Shown: positions 17,301 to 27,569 of the stretch, in pieces | Numbering within the stretch: the first letter of the stretch is position 1 | How the letters are laid out: each line of letters begins with the position of its first letter | Origin: an uncultured Coprococcus sp. | Lineage (GTDB): Bacteria; Bacillota; Clostridia; Lachnospirales; Lachnospiraceae | Reading direction: 5' to 3' | NCBI GenBank assembly: GCA_947626675.1 | Contig: CANQTC010000001.1 | Location: 124,001-188,000 of the forward strand | Length of the DNA: 64,000 nt | Notes under the pieces: model-generated | What the model was told of the DNA's origin: nothing | Database searches by the model: none | What the model saw: only the letters and a program-made list of their open reading frames with translations | Position numbers and translations under genes: made by a program

Positions 17301-19918
17301 CTGAGCCTCTCCTGTATCTCGTTCATATAAACCAAAGCTTTCATAGGCGTCATATTCGACAGGTCCATATTCTTGATTTCTTCAATTATCTGACCTTCCT
17401 CAAATGAAGCAAACATAGACATCTGTGTATTTTTCCTCTTCTCAGGCGCTTTAAAATCATTTGAAACCTTAATCTTTTTCAGTTTCTTTGTTATATCTTT
17501 ATCGATAAGCTGGTTACTGATTTCATTTGCCCTGTTGATAACCATATCGGGAACGCCTGCCAGTTTAGCCACCTGAATACCGTAACTTCTGTCAGCTCCT
17601 CCTTTTACTATTTTACGCAAAAATACGATATCATCGCCTTCTTCATTGACGGCAATGCAGTAATTATTTACAGAGGACAATTTTCCCTCGAGTTCGGTCA
17701 GTTCATGGTAATGTGTTGCAAATAATGTTTTTGCACCAAGCAGTTCCGGATTACTGATATATTCAACAACGGCCCATGCTATGGAAAGCCCGTCGTATGT
17801 ACTTGTCCCTCTTCCTATTTCATCAAGGATAAGCAAACTGTTCTTTGTGGCGTTTCTTAATATATTGGCAACCTCGCTCATCTCAACCATAAATGTAGAC
17901 TGGCCTGATGCTAAGTCATCTGATGCGCCTACTCTTGTAAAGATTCTGTCGCAGATACCGATATTGGCATATGATGCCGGAACAAAACTTCCAATCTGTG
18001 CCATCAGCACGATTAACGCAGTCTGTCGCATATAAGTGGATTTACCCGCCATATTCGGCCCGGTAATAATGGAAATTCGGCTTTCATAATTATTCAGATA
18101 GGTGTCATTTACAATAAAGCTGTCGTTACTTAACATCTTTTCTACAACAGGATGTCTGCCGTCTTTGATATCTATAATTCCTTCATTGTTTATAGACGGT
18201 CTTACATAACCATTTGCAACAGCCACATAAGAAAGACTTGTTATGGCATCCAAAAGGGATATATATCTTGCTGTATTTTGAACTCTTAATAATTCTTCTG
18301 CCAGTCTGTCGCGCAGTTCGACATAGGTTTCATACTCCAACGCCACTAATTTATCCGATGAACCCAGTATTGTTCCTGCCAGATTGTCAAGCTCTTCGGA
18401 AGTATATCGTTCCGCATTCGCCAGTGTCTGCTTTCTGATAAAGTGCGGAGGAACAAGGTCTTTATAGGAATTTGTAACTTCAAAATAATAGCCGAATACC
18501 TTATTAAACTTTATTTTGAGATTTTTAATGCCTGTTGCATCCCGTTCTCTTGCTTCAAGTTCCATAAGCCAGTTTTTACCGTCTGTACGGGCATTTTTTA
18601 ATGTATCAATATCTTCAAGATATCCATCCTTGAAAATACCGCCTTCTCTGATTAAGATTGGTGGTTCTTCATTGATGGAACATTCTATCAGCGCATAAAT
18701 ATCCTGAAGTTCATCAATATTTTCATAGATTTCGTGAAGCAGCCCTCCATCAAACTCGCCAAGAAGCTGTCTGATATACGGAAGCAGCTTTATGGATGTC
18801 TTAAAAGCAATCAGGTCTCTTGGATTCGCTGTGCGAAGAGATATTCTTGTCATCAGCCTTTCCAAATCATAGATAGGATTCAGATATTCCCGTATCTCAT
18901 CTCTTGTTATAATTGAATCGTTTAACTGCTCTATGGCATCAAGACGTGCATTAATATCCGCCTCAGCAATAAGCGGCTGCTCAATCATACTGCGAAGTCT
19001 TCTTGCCCCCATTGCAGTCTTTGTCTTGTCAAGCACCCATAAAAGCGAACCTCTTTTCTGTTTGTCGCGAAGCGTCTCTGTAAGTTCCAGATTCCTTCTT
19101 GTAGCACTGTCAAGTATCATAAAGTCATCAATGGAATAGGTCGTTATCTGATTAATATGCTCCAATGAATTTTTCTGGGTATTATGAAGATATTGCAGCA
19201 GCGCCCCTGCCGCGATAATAAGATTATCGTAATCATGAAGTCCCAGTCCTTCAAGATTACTTACATGGAACTGCCTCATAATGGCATCCTCACAGATAGG
19301 ACTGTCAAAATAATGTTCCGGCGCTTCCGATATGGCTATCTTCATCCGTTCTGTCATATAGGAAAAATCAAGCGCACATGTCATAAAAACATCATTTCCA
19401 ATGATTTCTGACGGTGCATATTTATTAATTTCATCATATAATTTCTGAACGGATGAAATATGACATGTAAGAAATTCACCTGTTGTCACATCCACTACAG
19501 CCATGCCATAGACTTCCCCTTCCCCATATATGCACATCAGATAATTATTCTTACTCTCTTCCAATATCGTCTGCGACATATTTGTTCCCGGTGTCACAAC
19601 CCGTATAACTTCACGCCTTACGATTCCTTTTGCCTGTTTCGGGTCTTCGACCTGTTCACAAATGGCAACCTTATAGCCATTTTCGATAAGCTTATTCAGA
19701 TAGGTGTCACACGCATGATAAGGAACGCCGCACATCGGTGCGCGTTCCTCCTGTCCGCAGTCTCTTCCTGTCAGTGTTATCTCAAGCACTTTCGATGCTG
19801 TAAGCGCATCATCAAAAAACATTTCATAAAAATCACCCAATCTATAGAAAAGAATACAATCTTTATATTGTTCCTTCACTTCCATATATTGCTGCATCAT
19901 TGGTGTTAATGCTGCCAC
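17297..19918 (-). CDS. mutS: DNA mismatch repair ATPase MutS
   Basis: 873 aa, full length. The mismatch-binding N-terminus has the Phe-X-Glu wedge (LGDFYEMFFDDA, about residues 28-39). The C-terminal ABC-type ATPase has GPNMAGKST, 'LLILDEIGRGTSTYDGLSIAWAV' and 'LFATHYHEL'. The short C-terminal tail likely carries the tetramerisation/beta-clamp region. It follows miaB by 2 bp and overlaps mutL. Confidence 0.97.
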   Translation of the reverse strand: MAALTPMMQQYMEVKEQYKDCILFYRLGDFYEMFFDDALTASKVLEITLTGRDCGQEERAPMCGVPYHACDTYLNKLIENGYKVAICEQVEDPKQAKGIVRREVIRVVTPGTNMSQTILEESKNNYLMCIYGEGEVYGMAVVDVTTGEFLTCHISSVQKLYDEINKYAPSEIIGNDVFMTCALDFSYMTERMKIAISEAPEHYFDSPICEDAIMRQFHVSNLEGLGLHDYDNLIIAAGALLQYLHNTQKNSLEHINQITTYSIDDFMILDSATRRNLELTETLRDKQKRGSLLWVLDKTKTAMGARRLRSMIEQPLIAEADINARLDAIEQLNDSIITRDEIREYLNPIYDLERLMTRISLRTANPRDLIAFKTSIKLLPYIRQLLGEFDGGLLHEIYENIDELQDIYALIECSINEEPPILIREGGIFKDGYLEDIDTLKNARTDGKNWLMELEARERDATGIKNLKIKFNKVFGYYFEVTNSYKDLVPPHFIRKQTLANAERYTSEELDNLAGTILGSSDKLVALEYETYVELRDRLAEELLRVQNTARYISLLDAITSLSYVAVANGYVRPSINNEGIIDIKDGRHPVVEKMLSNDSFIVNDTYLNNYESRISIITGPNMAGKSTYMRQTALIVLMAQIGSFVPASYANIGICDRIFTRVGASDDLASGQSTFMVEMSEVANILRNATKNSLLILDEIGRGTSTYDGLSIAWAVVEYISNPELLGAKTLFATHYHELTELEGKLSSVNNYCIAVNEEGDDIVFLRKIVKGGADRSYGIQVAKLAGVPDMVINRANEISNQLIDKDITKKLKKIKVSNDFKAPEKRKNTQMSMFASFEEGQIIEEIKNMDLSNMTPMKALVYMNEIQERLR

Positions 19919-19920
19919 TT

Positions 19921-21396
19921 TTATACCTCGTCTTCTATCAATCTGCCGATAAAGTAAAATCCTTTACATTCTACCAGCGTTACGTCTACAATATGTCCTA
20001 TCAGGCTTTCACAGCCTTCAAAATGTACTAACAGATTATTGGAAAGTCTGCCTGTCAGAAGGCCGTCATTTTGCTCGCTAATGCCTTCCACCAGTACAGG
20101 AAGTGTCTTTCCTTTAAATGTCTGTGTAATTTCACCGCTGATTTCCTGAACGCGTTTAAATAATCTGTTGTATCTGTCATTTATTTCTTCTTTTGTTGCA
20201 CCGTTTTCCATAGCGGCAGCAGGCGTTCCGGTACGTTTGGAATAAATAAAAGTAAATGCCGTATCATAACGTACCTTTTCTACTACATCCAGCGTATCAA
20301 GAAAATCTTCTTCCGTTTCACCCGGAAATCCTACGATGATATCAGCCGTAATCGAAACATCCGGAATACGCGTTTTTATCTTGTCCACAAGCGCAAGATA
20401 ATCTTCCTTTGTGTAATGTCTGTTCATTGCTTTCAGGATTTTTGTTGAACCCGACTGCAAAGGAAGATGAACATGACGGCATACTTTTGGATTTCTTGCA
20501 ATTACATCTATCAGTTCATCTGACAAGTCCTTCGGATGCGGCGTCATAAACCGCACGCGTTCAATTCCTTCTACCTGACACACCATTTCAAGCAGCTTAG
20601 CAAATGAAACCTTCTCAGGAAGATTTTTTCCATAAGAATTTACATTCTGTCCAAGCAGCATGACCTCTACTACACCATCTGCGGCTAATGCTTTTACTTC
20701 GTCAATAATGTCCTCTGGCGTTCTGCTTCGTTCTCTTCCTCTTACATAAGGAACGATGCAATAGGTACAGAAGTTATTGCATCCAAACATGATATTGACA
20801 CCCGATTTGAATGAATATTCCCTTGTAGCCGGTAAATCCTCTACTACCATCTCCGTATCTTTCCATATATCAATTACAGAACTGCCGGAAGCAATCCGGT
20901 TATAATAAATCTCAGCAAGTTTATAGACATTGTGCGTACCAAATACAATATCAACAAATTTGTATTTCGTACGAATCGTTTCTACTACTTCCTGTTCCTG
21001 CATCATACAGCCGCACAAGCCAATAATCATATCAGGTCTTGATTTCTTTTTATGTTTTAAAATTCCTAAATGTCCATATACCTTTCTATTTGCGTTTTCT
21101 CTTACTGTACAGGTATTATAGATAACGAAATCAGCATCCTCGGAATCGGTTTTCTCATATCCCATCTGCTCAAGAATCCCCAACAGCTTTTCAGAATCCC
21201 TTACATTCATCTGACAGCCGAAGGTATTGACAGAACAAGTAAGCGGTCTGCCAAGCTCTTCTTTCTTCTTTGCTACATATTCCCTGTTTTTCTTTATAAA
21301 ATAATATTGTCTGAAAGGTTCTTTATCCGGTACAGGCCCATTGATATCGAGTTCTTTTATAAGCTCATCTAATTCCTTTCGATTATGTATTTCCAT
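19921..21396 (-). CDS. miaB: tRNA methylthiotransferase MiaB
   Basis: 491 aa. Adds the 2-methylthio group to i6A37 in tRNA. N-terminal cysteines binding the auxiliary Fe-S cluster are visible (NTFGCQMN, YNTCTVRENA, GLCGCMMQ), followed by the radical SAM motif CNNFCTYC in 'MFGCNNFCTYCIVPYVRGRE'. A C-terminal TRAM domain is present (about residues 425-488). The N-terminal extension of about 50 residues before the first Cys domain is common in clostridial MiaB. Confidence 0.96.
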   Translation of the reverse strand: MEIHNRKELDELIKELDINGPVPDKEPFRQYYFIKKNREYVAKKKEELGRPLTCSVNTFGCQMNVRDSEKLLGILEQMGYEKTDSEDADFVIYNTCTVRENANRKVYGHLGILKHKKKSRPDMIIGLCGCMMQEQEVVETIRTKYKFVDIVFGTHNVYKLAEIYYNRIASGSSVIDIWKDTEMVVEDLPATREYSFKSGVNIMFGCNNFCTYCIVPYVRGRERSRTPEDIIDEVKALAADGVVEVMLLGQNVNSYGKNLPEKVSFAKLLEMVCQVEGIERVRFMTPHPKDLSDELIDVIARNPKVCRHVHLPLQSGSTKILKAMNRHYTKEDYLALVDKIKTRIPDVSITADIIVGFPGETEEDFLDTLDVVEKVRYDTAFTFIYSKRTGTPAAAMENGATKEEINDRYNRLFKRVQEISGEITQTFKGKTLPVLVEGISEQNDGLLTGRLSNNLLVHFEGCESLIGHIVDVTLVECKGFYFIGRLIEDEV

Positions 21397-21409
21397 TGTT
21401 TATCTCCGT

Positions 21410-22411
21410 CTATTGATATTTTTCTATAATGTCATTCAGCTTTTGTCTTGTATCATTTGTCCTGTTTTCTGTCTCTTCAATCTTTAACGCAGCAGATATC
21501 TCCGCGATATCATTTGCTTCATACATGGAAAGATGATTGATATATTCTTCATCCTCTTCAAAATATACTTTAAAAGCACGCATTGCATCCTTATAGCCTA
21601 AAAGCTCTCTGAATCTTACGGCATCCTTTGAGAAATTAAGCGTACCATCAAGTGTATCGCCAAGATTGATGCTTGGATAGATTTCAACAAAGGATACATC
21701 CTTATATCTGGATAAATCCTTCCTGCTTTCTTTATTCAGTCCGCATACAATAATATTTTTTAACTGGTTGTTGTCTGATAAAGGCGCTACAGGTATATTA
21801 TCTGATAAGCCGCCGTCACGATACTCCACACCTTCAAACAAGACGCTTTCATACACAATTGGCATGGCTGATGAAGCTGTAATAATGATTTTGATTTGTT
21901 CACGCTCATATTCGTTTAAATGCAGATATCTCGATTTCTGCACCTCGCCATCTTTATATGTTACATTCGCATACACATCAATACCCGATGTATAAAATCT
22001 GTGAAAATCAATATATTTATCTACAAGCGCAAGCATTTGATTTCTTGACATGAAACCCTGTTTATCATTGAAAAGCAAATCGATATCAGGAGAAAATACG
22101 GTATGCAGCTTTATATCTGCCCAGCATCTTTCTGCAAGCTCATAATCCTTCATTGCAAACAGCATCGCATTTAAAGCCCCTATGGAAGCCCCTGAAATAG
22201 CTGTTATCTTATCTAAAAGGCCATATTCCATACATGCCTTATACACACCTATCTGGTATGCACCTTTACCACCGCCGCCGCCAAGACACAGACCAAACTT
22301 CCGGTTCAGCTTATCCTGTCTCAGTGTTTCTGAAGTCTGTGCATCTGCCGAATTTCTCTTTATCTGCTGTTCAAGTTCCAAAAGCCTTTTGGCAATATCC
22401 TGATTATCCAT
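21410..22411 (-). CDS. Patatin-like phospholipase
   Basis: 333 aa from the ATG at 22411, which is preceded by GAGG; a GTG four codons upstream is less likely. The patatin catalytic apparatus is complete: the oxyanion glycine loop (CLGGGGGKGAYQIG, about residues 42-55), the nucleophile elbow GASIG, and the dyad Asp in YRDGGLSDN. A short coiled coil precedes the domain. No signal peptide is seen, so it is probably cytoplasmic and acts on membrane lipids or acyl esters. It is 14 bp downstream of the VWA protein and probably in one operon with it and the MoxR ATPase. Confidence 0.88.
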   Translation of the reverse strand: MDNQDIAKRLLELEQQIKRNSADAQTSETLRQDKLNRKFGLCLGGGGGKGAYQIGVYKACMEYGLLDKITAISGASIGALNAMLFAMKDYELAERCWADIKLHTVFSPDIDLLFNDKQGFMSRNQMLALVDKYIDFHRFYTSGIDVYANVTYKDGEVQKSRYLHLNEYEREQIKIIITASSAMPIVYESVLFEGVEYRDGGLSDNIPVAPLSDNNQLKNIIVCGLNKESRKDLSRYKDVSFVEIYPSINLGDTLDGTLNFSKDAVRFRELLGYKDAMRAFKVYFEEDEEYINHLSMYEANDIAEISAALKIEETENRTNDTRQKLNDIIEKYQ

Positions 22412-22424
22412 CGATTTAAACACC

Positions 22425-23624
22425 TCATTTTGTTTCCATCAACTTTGTGATTGCTGCTTTTAAGCCATCAACAGTCAGCGGATACATATCGTAAAGCTGT
22501 GCCAGCGCCTCCTCCGATTCCATCCAGCCTACGGAATTTGACATTCCGGCATGACGTCTTGGATTCAGCCATACACTCTTTTTATATTTGGAATGAAGAA
22601 GCTGATTCCACTCATAGCCGCTCATTCCGTCATTTGGTCCGCTGTAATTTCCATTTAGGTCAAATAATTCCTCCGGCGCCATCTGGGCATCCCCAACGAT
22701 AATCACCTTATAATCTTTATCCGTATGCCTGAATATATAGTCCAAATCATACCAGTTTCCCGTTTCACATTCAGGTGTTTTATATACTTTTCCATATACG
22801 CAATTATGGAAATAATAAGTCTTTACATCTTTGAAATGATTTGCTTTATGAACCGCCTGAAACAAATTATTGCTAAGCTCTGCAAACGGCATCATCGTTC
22901 CGCCGCAGTCAAAAAGCAGTAAAAGCTTTACTGTATTTTTTCTCGGTTTATCAAACTCAAGCTGAAGAAAGCCGCCATTTTCACAAGTGGAATCGACCGT
23001 CTTATTAATATCCAGCTCCGTTTTCGGTACATCCAGCTTAGAAGAAAACTGCCTTAAACGTCTGAATGCAACCTGAAACTGTCTGATATCCAGCGTCTTA
23101 TCATGACGAAAATCAGCATATCTGCGCTCGCCCATCACCTGAAAAGCAGTTCTCATACCGGACTCCCCGCCTACGCGGATACCACCCGGATTTCTTCCAT
23201 GATGACCAAACGCGGAACCACCGCTCGTTCCTATCCAGTAATTTCCGCCATTATGTTCGGTATGCTGTTCACCGATACGCTCCCGAAACATTCTCTTGAC
23301 TTCATTCGCATCCCGTTTGACATGCATACTATAGAGTTCCTTGTTCTGTATATCCGACTTCATATCCTGCTTATCAAGGAAATCCAGAATGTGCTGCGGT
23401 ACTTCGTCCTCACTTCTGACATCTTTGAAATATTCCATAAATGCCAAATCATATTTATCAAAATCCGATTCGCTTTTTACAAGTATCATCCGGGCAAGAT
23501 AATAGAATTCCTCAAGGGAAGAATGTGCAAGTCCTTTATCAAGCGCTTCATGCAGCGTAAGCCATTCAGTTGTAGACACATCTAAACCTTTATTTTTAAG
23601 GGTATAGAAAAATCCTGTAAACAT
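22425..23624 (-). CDS. VWA domain-containing (CoxE-like) protein
   Basis: 399 aa. The C-terminal half carries a von Willebrand A-like domain, although its MIDAS-type motif is altered: 'LLLLFDCGGTM' (DxGGTM in place of DxSxS), with 'IIVGDAQMAPEEL' downstream. The N-terminus is helical. Proteins of this group work with MoxR AAA ATPases as chaperone-like pairs for metalloenzyme or complex assembly. The MoxR gene immediately upstream overlaps it by 1 bp, which strongly supports a functional pair. The client is unknown. Confidence 0.82.
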   Translation of the reverse strand: MFTGFFYTLKNKGLDVSTTEWLTLHEALDKGLAHSSLEEFYYLARMILVKSESDFDKYDLAFMEYFKDVRSEDEVPQHILDFLDKQDMKSDIQNKELYSMHVKRDANEVKRMFRERIGEQHTEHNGGNYWIGTSGGSAFGHHGRNPGGIRVGGESGMRTAFQVMGERRYADFRHDKTLDIRQFQVAFRRLRQFSSKLDVPKTELDINKTVDSTCENGGFLQLEFDKPRKNTVKLLLLFDCGGTMMPFAELSNNLFQAVHKANHFKDVKTYYFHNCVYGKVYKTPECETGNWYDLDYIFRHTDKDYKVIIVGDAQMAPEELFDLNGNYSGPNDGMSGYEWNQLLHSKYKKSVWLNPRRHAGMSNSVGWMESEEALAQLYDMYPLTVDGLKAAITKLMETK

Positions 23625-24442
23625 TAAATTCTCCTCTTATTCACTACCTGCAAATCCTCGTCTTTTTTAATCAGTACACCAAGATATGGCGTCGTGCTTC
23701 TGATGACTTCAGGAGCTATGCCTCCATGTACAAGCGCACGAAGCCAGTCTATCAGTTCAGATGTACTTGGCTTCTTTCTGATATCTTTCAGTGTCCGAAT
23801 CCAGTAAAACGTATCCATAGCCTGCTTCAGCAGATTTTCATCAATCGTTTCAAAATGCGCTCTTACGATTTCATCCATCTGCTCCGGCTCCGGAAAGCTG
23901 ATATAGTGGAAAATGCATCTTCTTAAAAATGCATCCGGTAATTCTTTTTCTGCATTGGATGTAATAATCACAATCGGACGTTTCTTTGCTTTTACCGTTT
24001 CGCCTGTTTCATGAATATAAAATTCCATTTTATCAAGCTCCCACAACAGGTCATTTGGAAATTCCAAATCCGCCTTGTCAATTTCATCAATCAGAAGAAT
24101 AACCTGTTCTTCATTTTTGAATGCTTCGCCAAGCTTGCCAAGTTTTATATACTGGGCAATATTATCTACATCCTTACCGCCGAACTGACTGTCATAAAGA
24201 CGCTGCACCGTATCATAAACATAGAGTCCGTCCTGCGCCTTTGTGGTTGACTTGATATTCCAGATATAAAGCGGCATATCAAGCGACTGGCTAATCGCTT
24301 CTGCAAGCATCGTCTTTCCTGTACCCGGTTCACCTTTAATCAGAAGCGGTTTCTCCAAAACCCTTGCCACATCTACTGCTGCCATCAGTTCTTCTGAAGC
24401 GATATAAGTATTAGAGCCTGTGAATTTCATATTGTCTGCCAT
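23624..24442 (-). CDS. MoxR-family AAA ATPase
   Basis: 272 aa from the ATG at 24442, preceded by GGAGAAAACAA; a longer reading frame to 24625 would overlap proA and is rejected. Walker A GEPGTGKT, Walker B 'VILLIDEIDKADLEFPNDLLWELD' and sensor 1 'IVITSNAEKELPDAFLRRC' with the arginine finger are all present. MoxR ATPases remodel partner complexes together with VWA proteins, here the next gene. It lies 15 bp after proA. Confidence 0.9.
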   Translation of the reverse strand: MADNMKFTGSNTYIASEELMAAVDVARVLEKPLLIKGEPGTGKTMLAEAISQSLDMPLYIWNIKSTTKAQDGLYVYDTVQRLYDSQFGGKDVDNIAQYIKLGKLGEAFKNEEQVILLIDEIDKADLEFPNDLLWELDKMEFYIHETGETVKAKKRPIVIITSNAEKELPDAFLRRCIFHYISFPEPEQMDEIVRAHFETIDENLLKQAMDTFYWIRTLKDIRKKPSTSELIDWLRALVHGGIAPEVIRSTTPYLGVLIKKDEDLQVVNKRRI

Positions 24443-24456
24443 TTGTTTTCTCCTTG

Positions 24457-25701
24457 TTATTCTCTTATTTGTCCGTTTCCATATATAATATATTTTGTCG
24501 ATGTAAGCGCTAACAGCCCCATAGGACCTCTCGCATGAAGCTTCTGCGTGCTTATACCAATCTCTGCGCCAAATCCAAACATAAAACCATCTGTAAATCT
24601 TGTAGACGCATTGACATATACACATGCGGAATCAATCTCATTCAAAAACCGCTGTGATGCTTCATAGGATTCTGTTATAATTGCTTCTGAATGACCTGTA
24701 CTATATTGATTGATATGGTCGATTGCCTCATCTAAAGATGATACGGTCTTTACCGATATTATCTTATCCAGATATTCCGTTCCAAAATCTTCTTCTGTAC
24801 AGTCCGCTATATAGTCATCAATTGATTTTGCCTCGTCATCCCCTCTCATAATGCATCCATTCGCTTTTAAATCAGCAACAATCAGCGGAATAGCCTTTGA
24901 TGCGATATCTTTATGGATAACTAGCGATTCGCAGGCGTTGCATACGCCAAGCCGCTGTAATTTTGCATTATGTATAATCGGAATGGCTTTATCCAAGTCC
25001 GCATCCTTATCTATATAAATATGACAATTGCCTGTACCTGTTTCTATCACAGGAACAGTTGCATTCAAAACAACATTTCTGATAAGCCCTGCGCCGCCTC
25101 TTGGAATGAGCAAATCTACATATCTGTCCAGCTTCATAAATTCTGTCGCTATGGCTCTGTCCGTCTTTTCAATCAGTGAAATGGCATTTTCATCAATGCC
25201 AAGCTCCTTTAGGGATGCTCTTATGGTATTGACAAGCGCTATATTGGAATTGATACAGTCGCTTCCGCCGCGGAGTATAACAGCATTTCCAGTCTTAAAG
25301 GTAAGTGCAAATGCATCTACCGTAACATTCGGACGGGACTCATATATAATTCCGATTACACCCATCGGAACACGCTGCTGACCAATCATAAGCCCATTTG
25401 GTCTTTTCTTCATACCAATCACTTCTCCGACAGGGTCTTCTAATTGTACGACCTGTCTGATTCCTTCTGCCATTCCTTCAAATCTGTCAGGCGTAAGCGT
25501 CAGTCTGTCAAGCAGTGCTTCCGGCATATCGTTTGCCTTCGCATTTTCAATGTCAATCTCATTTGCTTTTATAATCATGTCCTGATTTTTTATCAAATCA
25601 CAAGCAACCTTAAGCAGCGCTTTATTCTTAATCTCCTGTCCGCATTTTGCCATAAAGCGGCTTGCCTTTTTTGCCTTTTCTCCTATTTCTTCAAGATACA
25701 T
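24457..25701 (-). CDS. proA: Glutamate-5-semialdehyde dehydrogenase
   Basis: 414 aa, full length. Reduces gamma-glutamyl phosphate to glutamate-5-semialdehyde in proline synthesis. The catalytic Cys is in '[14 protein letters not shown]' (about residue 255) and the NADP-binding/aldehyde dehydrogenase segments '[14 protein letters not shown]' and '[12 protein letters not shown]' are present. GTAAGGAGG lies upstream. proB is 1 kb upstream, separated by two small genes, an unusual split of the normal proB-proA pair. Confidence 0.96.
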   Translation of the reverse strand: MYLEEIGEKAKKASRFMAKCGQEIKNKALLKVACDLIKNQDMIIKANEIDIENAKANDMPEALLDRLTLTPDRFEGMAEGIRQVVQLEDPVGEVIGMKKRPNGLMIGQQRVPMGVIGIIYESRPNVTVDAFALTFKTGNAVILRGGSDCINSNIALVNTIRASLKELGIDENAISLIEKTDRAIATEFMKLDRYVDLLIPRGGAGLIRNVVLNATVPVIETGTGNCHIYIDKDADLDKAIPIIHNAKLQRLGVCNACESLVIHKDIASKAIPLIVADLKANGCIMRGDDEAKSIDDYIADCTEEDFGTEYLDKIISVKTVSSLDEAIDHINQYSTGHSEAIITESYEASQRFLNEIDSACVYVNASTRFTDGFMFGFGAEIGISTQKLHARGPMGLLALTSTKYIIYGNGQIRE

Positions 25702-25806
25702 TTTCTCTACCTCCTTACATACGCCTGTATACGACTAGAAAAATAATATAACATATATTCATTCCTGTCTATTATTAAATCATAATATTTCACTGATATT
25801 ATACCG

Positions 25807-26409
25807 TTACGATTTCATATATCCGGGACTGAATATTCTATCCTCCGTAATGACCATATCCGGCTTTATATCATGCGGTTCAGATGGAATATCCTCAACA
25901 ATCTGACATTCGTAACAGACGGCACATGAAACAAGCTCCCTGTGCTTTTCCATATATCTGTCATAAAAGCCTCCGCCATACCCTATCCTGTTGCAATTTT
26001 TATCGAATGCCACCCCCGGCATAACGATAAGTCCTTCTTTTATATCTGCTGCTGCATCAGAGATTGGCTCTAATATCCCATAACTTCCTTCTTCAAATTC
26101 ATCCATCGAAGATACCTTGATGAACTGCATCTCTTTTCCATATACTTTGGGAAAATATACGCGTTTTCCATCCGATACCGCTTTTTCAAATATCATGGAA
26201 GTGTCAACCTCATGATTGACAGCCATATAAAGAAGGATATTCATATGTGCTTTATAAAGCGTTGTATTCAATAACGCAGCTGCTATCGCTCTCGATTTTT
26301 CAAAGCAGCTGTCAGGTGACATCCCATTTCTCATTTTCTTTATATTATTTCGTATATCTGATTTATATGATATATGTGTCAAACTATTTTTATCCGATGA
26401 ACGACTCAT
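25807..26409 (-). CDS. 5-formyltetrahydrofolate cyclo-ligase
   Basis: 200 aa. Converts 5-formyl-THF to 5,10-methenyl-THF using ATP, returning a stored folate form to the one-carbon pool. Family motifs: 'MRNGMSPDSCFEKSRAI' near the N-terminus, the substrate region 'VYFPKVYGKEMQFIKV', 'GILEPISD' and 'PGVAFDKNCNRIGYGGGFYDRYM' (ATP binding). Length is typical. It starts 1 bp after the DUF896 gene and is probably co-transcribed with proB. Confidence 0.92.
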   Translation of the reverse strand: MSRSSDKNSLTHISYKSDIRNNIKKMRNGMSPDSCFEKSRAIAAALLNTTLYKAHMNILLYMAVNHEVDTSMIFEKAVSDGKRVYFPKVYGKEMQFIKVSSMDEFEEGSYGILEPISDAAADIKEGLIVMPGVAFDKNCNRIGYGGGFYDRYMEKHRELVSCAVCYECQIVEDIPSEPHDIKPDMVITEDRIFSPGYMKS

Positions 26410-26410
26410 T

Positions 26411-26629
26411 TTATACCTTTCTGGTCTTGTCCTTTGTGCTAAGACTTGTTATTGTCCCATCCGCTTCCTGTATATCTATATTATTGAGCATATTTCTAAG
26501 GTTGTTTTTAATACTGAACAGATACTCCTCACGAAGTTCTTTCTGCTCTTTTTTTTCTTCCTCTGTCAGCCCCTGTTTCTTCGATTTATGGTACAATTCA
26601 TTAATTCTTTGTATCTTTTTCTCGTCCAT
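26411..26629 (-). CDS. DUF896 small protein (YnzC family)
   Basis: 72 aa. The N-terminal 'INELYHKSKKQGLTEEEKKEQKELREEYL' helical hairpin is diagnostic of DUF896 (YnzC/YaaC-like) proteins; the B. subtilis YnzC forms a two-helix bundle and its role is unknown. GGAGG precedes the ATG. It is sandwiched between proB and the folate cyclo-ligase. Confidence 0.88.
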   Translation of the reverse strand: MDEKKIQRINELYHKSKKQGLTEEEKKEQKELREEYLFSIKNNLRNMLNNIDIQEADGTITSLSTKDKTRKV

Positions 26630-26673
26630 ATTTACCTCCGCTTACTCTGCCTGTATTTCAGAATTTATCCGGT

Positions 26674-27537
26674 TTACTTAAGATATTCCTTTTCCAGAAT
26701 AAATCTTACGATATCAAAGTCTTTATCCTGATAGGCTGTAAACAATGTTCCTATATCCTGCCCTTCAAGTACTTTATTGATATTCTCAATGTTATCGCCT
26801 GATACAATAACCATATCAGAACCTGCGTTTGTGGCGATTCTTGCCGCAGCAATCTTCGTTGCCATACCACCTGTTCCAAAGCTTGTAGCAGTATCCTTTG
26901 CCATATTTTTTATGTTGTCATCGATTTTATGAACGGTATGTATCATCTTTGCATCATCATTATTTCTCGGGTCATCTGTATAAAGTCCATCGATATCCGT
27001 CAGCAGAATAAGCAAATCTGCATTAATCAGCGAGGCAACAATGGCTGATAAGGTATCGTTATCTCCAAATGATACCCACGTTTCTACTTCATCAATAGCA
27101 ACGGTATCATTTTCATTTACAATCGGAATCACTTCAAGCTGCAGCAGTTCACTAAATGTATTGATTGCATTTCTCCTTCGCTCATCAGATGATATTACAT
27201 CAAATGTAAGAAGTACCTGTGCAGCCGTCGTATGGTATTCGTAAAAAAGCTTCTGATATATCATCATCAACTGCCCTTGTCCAACTGCGGCACATGCCTG
27301 TTTTAAAGAAGTCGTTTTCGGCTTTTTATGAAGACCTAACGATTTCATACCAACACTGATTGCACCGGAACTGACAAGCACAACATCCTTATTCTGATTT
27401 TTTAAATCACATATGATTCTTACCAGCTTTTCAAGCTTTGCATAATCCAGTCCGCCTGTTTCTTCATGGATAAGAGAGGAAGAACCAATCTTTATCACGA
27501 TTTTCTTTTTGTTTTTTAAATATTCTCTGTTTATCAT
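26674..27537 (-). CDS. proB: Glutamate 5-kinase
   Basis: 287 aa from the ATG at 27537, which has an AAAGGA site; a longer frame to 27669 overlaps the upstream flavoprotein and is rejected. It phosphorylates glutamate as the first step of proline synthesis. Amino-acid kinase motifs: 'IVIKIGSSSL', 'VVLVSSGAISVGM', 'PIVNENDTVAIDE', 'FGDNDTLSAIVASLI' and 'GTGGMATKI'. The C-terminal PUA domain of longer ProB forms is absent, as in many Firmicutes. Confidence 0.95.
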   Translation of the reverse strand: MINREYLKNKKKIVIKIGSSSLIHEETGGLDYAKLEKLVRIICDLKNQNKDVVLVSSGAISVGMKSLGLHKKPKTTSLKQACAAVGQGQLMMIYQKLFYEYHTTAAQVLLTFDVISSDERRRNAINTFSELLQLEVIPIVNENDTVAIDEVETWVSFGDNDTLSAIVASLINADLLILLTDIDGLYTDDPRNNDDAKMIHTVHKIDDNIKNMAKDTATSFGTGGMATKIAAARIATNAGSDMVIVSGDNIENINKVLEGQDIGTLFTAYQDKDFDIVRFILEKEYLK

Positions 27538-27569
27538 AATAAATCCTTTTTCTGATTTTATTGCAGTTG

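Noticed and set aside
25702-25806. Possible T-box or riboswitch before proA
   Set aside because: Only about 100 AT-rich bases, with no T-box sequence or stable alternative hairpins.
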